From: Clostridiaceae bacterium
GTDB taxonomy: Bacteria; Bacillota; Clostridia; Oscillospirales; Acutalibacteraceae
Assembly (NCBI GenBank): GCA_016297555.1
Contig: JAEDGK010000028.1
Span: 1-19,940, forward strand
Length of the DNA: 19,940 bases
Direction of reading: 5' to 3'
Positions 14,956-19,940 of the stretch are shown in pieces. Position 1 is the stretch's first letter, and each line of letters begins with the position of its first letter. Under the pieces are notes generated by a model that was not told the origin of the DNA, did no database searches, and saw only the letters and a program-made list of their open reading frames with translations. The position numbers and the translations under genes were made by a program.

Positions 14956-16072
14956 TAACAAACGAATTCTTATCGCCGCAGGCGGAACGGGCGGTCATAT
15001 CAATCCCGCGCTCGGTACGGCGGGATACATAAAAGAACACGCCGAGAACGCTCAGATAGTTTTTGTCGGCACTGCCGATAAAATGGAGGCAACTCTCGTG
15101 CCGCAGGTGGGCTATGAGCTTCGCACCATTGAAATCAGCGGATTTTGGCGCAGCTTTTCGCCCGAAGCCGTAAAGCATAATATCGGCACGGTTGTTAAGC
15201 TTGTTAAATCATCGTCACAGGTGAAAAAAATAATCAATGATTTTAAGCCGGATTTGGTTGTAGGCTTCGGCGGATATGTCAGCGGCCCCGTCCTGAGAAC
15301 GGCGGCAAAGATGGGAATACCCACTGCGATCCACGAGCAAAACGCTTTTCCCGGCGTAACAAACAAGGCTCTTGCAGGCAGTGTTGACAGAGTTATGCTC
15401 ACCGTGCCTCAGGCGGAGCAATATATGAAGCCCAAAAACCCATGCGTTATAACGGGCTTGCCCATCAGAGGCGATATTCTTAAAGCCGACGCGGATTTTG
15501 CAAGAGCAGAGCTTTCTCTCGGCGGCAAGCCGCTTGTGCTCTCAATGGGCGGAAGTCTCGGCGCAAAGCCCGTAAATGACGCCGTGCTCGGTATGATATT
15601 GAATAAATATAAGGATAAAGACTGCGTTTTTCTTCACGCTACGGGCAAGGGCGGGGATTGGTTCACCGAGAAGCTCCGCAGCAGCGGCGTTGATTTGGAG
15701 GCAAATCCGCACATCAGAGTCGTTGAGTATATTGATATTCCCAAGTGTCTGCCTGCCGCAGACCTCGTAATCTGCCGCTCGGGCGCAAGCACGCTCAGCG
15801 AGCTTCAGGCATTGGGCAAGCCGTCAATACTCATTCCGTCGCCTTATGTTACCGAAAATCATCAGTATCACAATGCTATGGCGCTTGTTAATAACGGCGC
15901 GGCGGAAATTCTTGAAGAAAAGGATTTAACGCCCGACAGCCTAACGGCAAGGGTGAACGCCCTGCTTGCCGATAAGGAAAAGCTTTTTGAAATCGGCGCG
16001 AATGCCGCGAAAATGGCGGTTCTCGATGCCACCAAGAGAATTTATGATACGCTTTGTGAGATAACGGATTAA
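14948..16072 (+). CDS. murG: UDP-GlcNAc:lipid I N-acetylglucosaminyltransferase (MurG)
   Basis: 374 residues. A GT-B glycosyltransferase at the inner membrane face that makes lipid II. Glycine-rich loops GGTGGHINP (12-20) and GFGGYVSGP (106-114), HEQNAFPG (129-136), the second Rossmann domain loop SMGGSLGA (199-206), and the UDP-GlcNAc site RSGASTLSEL (277-286) with PYVTENHQ (299-306) are all present. The ATG lies inside the end of ftsW (8-base overlap) with AAAGGA 9 bases before it, so translation is coupled. murC and murB, the usual next genes, are missing; a structured leader and murA follow. Confidence 0.97.
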   Translation: MLDNKRILIAAGGTGGHINPALGTAGYIKEHAENAQIVFVGTADKMEATLVPQVGYELRTIEISGFWRSFSPEAVKHNIGTVVKLVKSSSQVKKIINDFKPDLVVGFGGYVSGPVLRTAAKMGIPTAIHEQNAFPGVTNKALAGSVDRVMLTVPQAEQYMKPKNPCVITGLPIRGDILKADADFARAELSLGGKPLVLSMGGSLGAKPVNDAVLGMILNKYKDKDCVFLHATGKGGDWFTEKLRSSGVDLEANPHIRVVEYIDIPKCLPAADLVICRSGASTLSELQALGKPSILIPSPYVTENHQYHNAMALVNNGAAEILEEKDLTPDSLTARVNALLADKEKLFEIGANAAKMAVLDATKRIYDTLCEITD

Positions 16073-16094
16073 AGCAAATTCACACTGACCGCGC

Positions 16095-16153
16095 GTTCCG
16101 AATAGTATGGAACAGAGCAATTTTTTGATGCTCTCCTTTATTTTTAAAAGGAG
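16095..16153 (+). promoter_or_regulatory. Three consecutive hairpins in the murA leader, the last covering the ribosome site
   Basis: In the 89-base murG-murA gap: GTTCC/GGAAC (16095-16099 with 16109-16113), AGAGCA/TGCTCT (16114-16119 with 16129-16134), and CTCCTTT/AAAGGAG (16133-16139 with 16147-16153). The third pairs the murA Shine-Dalgarno AAAGGAG. Hairpins two and three share bases 16133-16134, so they compete slightly. Translation control of murA is possible; no known riboswitch class is recognised. Confidence 0.45.
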
Positions 16154-16161
16154 CGTGGGTC

Positions 16162-17418
16162 ATGGAGAAGATTATCATTAACGGCGGCAGACCACTCAGC
16201 GGAAAAACAGAGCTGCAAGGCTCAAAAAACAGCGCTCTGCCGATTCTCGCCGCAGCGGCAGCAGTCGGCGGGGTAAGCGTGATACATAATTGCCCCAAGC
16301 TGACCGATGTTGAAGCGGCAATCAAAATTCTTGAGCATATCGGCTGTAAGACAAAGCGCGAGGGGCATACTGTTATTGTGGATTCATCCTGCGCCGAAAG
16401 GTTTGACATTCCCGAGCGGCTGATGCGTGAAATGCGTTCATCGATTGTTTTTCTCGGCGCGTTGCTTGCCCGTTTCGGAGCGGGAACGGTTTCGGCTCCG
16501 GGCGGCTGCGAAATAGGTCTGCGGCCGATTGATTTGCATCTGAGCTCCTTTGCCGCAATGGGAGTTGACATAACCGAAAGAAGCGGGATTCTTGAGTGCA
16601 AGGCTCCGTCGGGAATAAACGGCTGTCAGATAAGCCTTGCTTTTCCGAGCGTCGGAGCGACAGAAAACATTATGCTTGCCGCCGTGAGTGCAAAAGGCGA
16701 AACGGTTATAACCAACGCCGCAAGAGAGCCTGAAATCGTTGATCTTGCGGAATTTCTGAACAAATGCGGCGCGTGTGTTTCGGGTGCGGGTCAAAGCATT
16801 GTCCGCATCAGGGGAGTAAAGAAGCTAAGCGGAGCGGAGCACAGGATAATTTCCGACAGAATAGTAGCCTCAACCATTATGGCTTGCTGTGCTTCTGCGG
16901 GAGGCAAGGTTGCCGTTTCGGGCGCTATAACGGAGCATCTTGCGCCGATAATCCCCGTTTTTGAAGCGGCGGGCTGTAAAATAACAGCGCAGGGCGGCGA
17001 GCTTATTACCGAGGCTCCCAAACGGATTTCAAGAATAAAGTCGCTCCGAACAATGCCGTATCCGGGTTTCCCGACCGATTCACAGGCAATCGTTATGGCA
17101 ATGCTTTCCAAAGCGGACGGAACGAGCGTTATCAGCGAAAAAATATTTGAAAACAGATTCAGGCATGTGCCCGAATTAATCAAAATGGGCGCGGACATCA
17201 GAGTGGAGGATGGCTGCGTTGCCGTTGTTGAAGGCGTTAAAAAGCTCCACGGAGCGCGGGTTTCCGCCTGCGATTTAAGAGGCGGATGTGCGCTTGCGGT
17301 AGCCGCTCTCGGAGCGGAGGATAAAACGGTTATTGATAATATTTATCATATTGACAGGGGATGTGAGGCTCCGGAGGCAAGGCTGTCAGAGCTTGGCGCC
17401 GATATCAAAAGAGCCTGA
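16162..17418 (+). CDS. murA: UDP-N-acetylglucosamine 1-carboxyvinyltransferase (MurA)
   Basis: 418 residues. It transfers enolpyruvate from PEP to UDP-GlcNAc, the first committed step of peptidoglycan synthesis, in the cytosol. Lys22-Asn23 in QGSKNSALP; the active-site loop PGGCEIGLRPIDLH carries Cys116 (Cys115 of E. coli), the fosfomycin-reactive residue, so the enzyme is of the ordinary sensitive type at this site; PGFPTDSQA and the terminal DRG (Arg397 of E. coli) are kept. After DRG the usual YER reads CEA, a small deviation. Start: ATG with AAAGGAG 8 bases upstream, which can be hidden in a hairpin. It sits where murB or murC often lie; Firmicutes commonly have two MurA paralogues and this is the dcw-linked one. 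Confidence 0.96.
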   Translation: MEKIIINGGRPLSGKTELQGSKNSALPILAAAAAVGGVSVIHNCPKLTDVEAAIKILEHIGCKTKREGHTVIVDSSCAERFDIPERLMREMRSSIVFLGALLARFGAGTVSAPGGCEIGLRPIDLHLSSFAAMGVDITERSGILECKAPSGINGCQISLAFPSVGATENIMLAAVSAKGETVITNAAREPEIVDLAEFLNKCGACVSGAGQSIVRIRGVKKLSGAEHRIISDRIVASTIMACCASAGGKVAVSGAITEHLAPIIPVFEAAGCKITAQGGELITEAPKRISRIKSLRTMPYPGFPTDSQAIVMAMLSKADGTSVISEKIFENRFRHVPELIKMGADIRVEDGCVAVVEGVKKLHGARVSACDLRGGCALAVAALGAEDKTVIDNIYHIDRGCEAPEARLSELGADIKRA

Positions 17419-17442
17419 AAAATAAGATTGGCAGGAGAAAGT

Positions 17443-18372
17443 ATGGACAGAGAAATGCAACCCGGCGCTCAGCGCAGGCTGACGCCCGAGGAAAGAGCGA
17501 TTAGAGTTAAAAATTTAAAAAGAAAGAGAAGATTCAGGCTGGCAATCGTTGCGACGGCGTTTATTCTGCTGCTCTGTCTGATAGTCAGCCCGATAATTGT
17601 TTTTGCTGTTTTCAGGGTAAAAACCTTTAAGGTTGAGGGCGCAAGTCCTTACACCTCGGAGCAGATAATTTCCGCAAGCGGAATACAGCAGGGCAAGAGC
17701 CTTATTTTTGCAGATCTTGACGAGGCGGCGGCTTCAATCGAAAAAACTCTGCCTTACACCGATAATGTCAAGCTCACCAAAAAGCTGCCGAGCGGCATAA
17801 TCATCCGCCTTGAAGAAACCTCGGCGGGCTTCGCGGTTGAAATGTCGGGCGGAATGTATGCGCTGACAAACAGCGAGCTGAAGGTGCTTGAGCTTTCGGG
17901 CGAGGTGCCCGAGGGCACGGCAGTTATAACGGGAGCCGTTCCCGTAAAGGCAGAGGCAGGAAGCGTTATTTCTTTTTCCGCCGAGGAAGAGGATAAAACT
18001 CTCTCTCTCATAAAGCAGATAACGCGTTCCGTTGCAGAAAACGGAATGGAAGATATAAACCTGATAGATGTTTCCGAGAAGAATAATATATACCTTATAT
18101 ATCAGGGTCGCATTGTAATGCAGCTCGGCGACAGCTCCGATTTGGCGTCCAAGCTGTCTCTCGGTCAAAGAGTTATCAGCCAGGAGAATACGATTGACCC
18201 TGCGCAGTTCGGCACGGTAAATCTGACCGTTGCCAAAAAAGCATATTTCAATCCGTCTGATTTCAACGATGTCAGCGAGCTTGTAAAATACCGTGAAAAT
18301 TATGTTGCCGAGGCAGACGGCGAAGCGGAAAACGATAATTCCGACAGTGATGAAGATGACGAAAAGAGTTAA
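17443..18372 (+). CDS. ftsQ: Cell division protein FtsQ/DivIB
   Basis: 309 residues. Very basic cytoplasmic N-terminus (NLKRKRRFR), one membrane helix at about 32-57, then a POTRA domain (about 58-125: FRVKTFKVEGASPYTSEQI through LTKKLPSGIIIRLEE), a beta-rich FtsQ domain, and a strongly acidic tail (EAENDNSDSDEDDEKS). It is the bitopic scaffold of the FtsQ-FtsL-FtsB/DivIC complex at the septum. I chose ATG 17443 with AGGAG upstream; a TTG at 17428 would add five residues but its ribosome site is poor. The place between murA and ftsZ matches dcw order. No ftsA lies between it and ftsZ. Confidence 0.93.
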   Translation: MDREMQPGAQRRLTPEERAIRVKNLKRKRRFRLAIVATAFILLLCLIVSPIIVFAVFRVKTFKVEGASPYTSEQIISASGIQQGKSLIFADLDEAAASIEKTLPYTDNVKLTKKLPSGIIIRLEETSAGFAVEMSGGMYALTNSELKVLELSGEVPEGTAVITGAVPVKAEAGSVISFSAEEEDKTLSLIKQITRSVAENGMEDINLIDVSEKNNIYLIYQGRIVMQLGDSSDLASKLSLGQRVISQENTIDPAQFGTVNLTVAKKAYFNPSDFNDVSELVKYRENYVAEADGEAENDNSDSDEDDEKS

Positions 18373-18475
18373 ATTCTGCCGTATTTCTTGCCAAATACAG
18401 TAAAATTGCAAAAAAAACGGTAAAAATGCGAATATTTTTCATTTTGTTCTTGTTTTTTTTACAAATACATGTTAT

Positions 18476-18481
18476 TATAAT
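18476..18481 (+). promoter_or_regulatory. Possible ftsZ-proximal promoter (-10 only)
   Basis: The 163-base gap before ftsZ is AT-rich and holds a perfect TATAAT at 18476-18481, 54 bases before the start codon. No convincing -35 lies 16-18 bases upstream: TTGTTT is 20 bases away and the intervening stretch is poly-T. A GTATTT/AAATAC stem (18379-18384 with 18391-18396) follows ftsQ without a T run. An extra promoter to raise FtsZ level is plausible but unproven. Confidence 0.45.
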
Positions 18482-18535
18482 TCTGTTTAATACTAAGGTT
18501 TTCTGGAAAAATAAATCCACAGGGGGTCAAACCAA

Positions 18536-19795
18536 ATGGCATTTGAAATTGACAATGATTTTGAGAGTGCGGTTCAGATAAAGGTAATCGGCGTAGGCGG
18601 CGGCGGAAACGCTGTCAACAGAATGATAACCTCAGGCGTCCTCGGCGCTGAGTTTATTGCCGTTAACACCGATAAGCAGGTTCTTGTTCACTCAAAGGCA
18701 ACTCATAAGATACAGATTGGCGAAAAATCAACTCACGGTCAGGGCGCGGGCGGCAAGCCCGAAATCGGCGCAAAGGCCGCAGAAGAAAGCAGAGATTCCA
18801 TTTCCGACGCTCTTAAAGGCACGGATATGGTATTTATAACCGCAGGTATGGGCGGCGGCACAGGCACGGGCGCGGCTCCCGTAATTGCTCAGGTTGCCAA
18901 AGATATGGGCTGCCTGACTATCGGCGTTGTTACCAAGCCCTTCAAGTTTGAGGGTCGCAGAAGAATGGTTCAGGCTCAGGAAGGCATTTCAAAGCTTGCC
19001 GAGCATGTGGACAGCCTTATCGTTATTCCCAATGACAGACTTCGTGCGCTTGACGAAAGGAAAAAGACCATCGCTGAGGCATTTGCCGAGGCAGACGAGG
19101 TTTTGCTCCAGGGCGTTAAGAGTATTTCAGAGCTTATAAAGATTCCCGGATTTATTAATCTCGATTTTGCAGATGTAACAAGCGTTATGAAGGATGCCGG
19201 CTACGCTCATATGGGCGTCGGCAGAGCAAAGGGAAAAGACAAGGCGGAGTGCTCCGCAAACGCCGCTGTTTCCAGCCCGCTGCTTGAAACCTCAATCGCA
19301 GGCGCTAAGGGCGTTATCATCAGCATAACCGCTTCGGATGATGTTGACCTTGAAGATGTTGAGAATGCAGCAGAAATCATCACCGCTAAGGCTCATGAGG
19401 ATGCCAACATCACTTGGGGTATCGCATTTGATCCCGATCTTGATGATGAAATGGTTATTACCGTTATCGCAACAGGCTTTGATTCTTCTTCCAAGGAGCC
19501 TGAGAAGCCCGCAGTAGCGGCAAATCCTTTCCTTTCCGCAGTAGCCAATAAAGCTCCTGCCGCAGCAGCCCCCGCAGCTTCCGCGCCCGAAGCGGCTCCC
19601 GCCGCACCCAAGCCGGCAGCACCCGCAGGCGCACCGAGCATTCCTCATTTCGGCTCTTCATCAGGCAGTAATGATATTTCAAGCTCATCTGCTCCCGCCT
19701 CAAAAGAAGCTCCCAAGGCAGCCGACGGCGGATTTGAAGATGACCAGTTCTATATTATGCTCAACGATATAATCAAGGGCAAGGATAACAAATAA
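18536..19795 (+). CDS. ftsZ: Cell division GTPase FtsZ
   Basis: 419 residues, longer than the ~380 of B. subtilis or E. coli because of the C-terminal region. FtsZ polymerises into the Z ring that recruits the divisome. Nucleotide and polymer contacts: GVGGGGNAVNRM (19-30), NTDKQ (44-48), the tubulin signature GGGTGTG (106-112), KPFKFEGRRR (134-143), and T7 loop NLDFADV (208-214) with Asp210 and Asp213. After the globular core (ending near 317) come an Ala/Pro-rich linker (about 326-368), SIPHFG (368-373), a Ser-rich stretch, and DDQFYIMLNDIIKGKDNK. The usual terminal DIPxFLRRR-like peptide is not at the end. Start: ATG with AGGGGG (18521-18526) 9 bases upstream. Last gene of the cluster before a terminator. 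Confidence 0.98.
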   Translation: MAFEIDNDFESAVQIKVIGVGGGGNAVNRMITSGVLGAEFIAVNTDKQVLVHSKATHKIQIGEKSTHGQGAGGKPEIGAKAAEESRDSISDALKGTDMVFITAGMGGGTGTGAAPVIAQVAKDMGCLTIGVVTKPFKFEGRRRMVQAQEGISKLAEHVDSLIVIPNDRLRALDERKKTIAEAFAEADEVLLQGVKSISELIKIPGFINLDFADVTSVMKDAGYAHMGVGRAKGKDKAECSANAAVSSPLLETSIAGAKGVIISITASDDVDLEDVENAAEIITAKAHEDANITWGIAFDPDLDDEMVITVIATGFDSSSKEPEKPAVAANPFLSAVANKAPAAAAPAASAPEAAPAAPKPAAPAGAPSIPHFGSSSGSNDISSSSAPASKEAPKAADGGFEDDQFYIMLNDIIKGKDNK

Positions 19796-19815
19796 TTCCC
19801 GATATATAAAAATTC

Positions 19816-19846
19816 AAGGCTCGCGTCAAACGGCGCGAGCCTTTTT
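19816..19846 (+). terminator. Rho-independent terminator of the dcw operon
   Basis: 10-bp stem AAGGCTCGCG (19816-19825) with CGCGAGCCTT (19834-19843), an 8-base loop, and a TTTTT run (19842-19846), 21 bases after the ftsZ stop. GC-rich core and T run make it strong. Confidence 0.93.
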
Positions 19847-19910
19847 GCGCAATCAACCGTGAAAACAATGCTAAAATGTGTAATGCGGAATTGGTGAATT
19901 ACGAAAACAC

Positions 19911-19940
19911 AGCTCCGGTAGGGAACGCTGTCCTCAGCGT
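19911..19940. repeat. Possible start of a dispersed palindromic repeat, cut by the window end
   Basis: CTCCGGTAGGGAACGCTG followed by TCCTCAGCGT: a hairpin ACGCTG (19925-19930)/CAGCGT (19935-19940) with a TCCT loop, preceded by GGTAGGGA. GTAGGGG-hairpin elements of this form are, from memory, common between genes in Clostridia. Only the left half is visible, so the call is tentative. Confidence 0.35.

Noticed and set aside
16162..16200. Separate promoter for murA
   Set aside because: No TATAAT-like element with proper spacing in the 89-base gap; the leader shows hairpins rather than promoter hexamers.
17734..18411. 225-codon minus-strand frame opposite ftsQ
   Set aside because: Fully antisense to a well supported ftsQ; the residues have no recognisable motif and no ribosome site was found.
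1..19940. CRISPR arrays, tRNA or rRNA genes, insertion sequences, prophage or toxin-antitoxin genes
   Set aside because: No spaced direct repeats of CRISPR type, no cloverleaf or rRNA sequence and no transposase or integrase frame was seen on either strand.

Overview
The window looks like a chromosomal segment of a monoderm, spore-lineage Clostridia, most likely the Ruminococcus/Oscillospiraceae group. The pointers are a type I dockerin (cellulosome- or amylosome-type protein) at the left edge, two sporulation/germination genes (spoVAE, gpr), a meso-diaminopimelate-type MurE (DNPR motif) and strong GGAGG ribosome sites with several TTG starts. No species can be fixed from the sequence alone.

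Left part (1-5100), single-gene units: the 3' end of a dockerin protein with its terminator; about 530 bases without a gene between convergent transcripts, holding three DnaA-box-like sites; nagA (minus); acpP (minus); spoVAE (plus, with a sigma-G-like promoter); a 53-residue cysteine-rich membrane protein (minus) under a perfect-consensus housekeeping promoter; rpsT (minus); and gpr (plus, divergent from rpsT, ending at a strong terminator). nagA, acpP, the small gene and rpsT each have a readable promoter. Terminators are clear for nagA, acpP and the small gene, and weak for rpsT.

Right part (5225-19846), a division and cell wall (dcw) cluster on the plus strand: mraZ, rsmH, ftsL, a class B penicillin-binding protein with two PASTA domains, murE, murF, mraY, ftsW, murG, murA, ftsQ/divIB, ftsZ, then a strong terminator. 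A TATAAT promoter is followed at once by four AWGGG boxes at an exact 10-base period, which fits MraZ autoregulation. MurA makes the first committed step to UDP-MurNAc, MurE and MurF build the stem peptide, MraY and MurG make lipid I and II, FtsW and the PBP polymerise and crosslink septal wall, FtsL and FtsQ hold the divisome, and FtsZ forms the ring. murD, murC, murB and ftsA are absent from their usual places.

The core cluster is conserved biology and I see no clearly new multi-gene system. The least explained items are the DnaA-box region, the small cysteine-rich protein, the unusual FtsZ C-terminus, and two structured gaps inside the dcw operon (ftsL-PBP and murG-murA).
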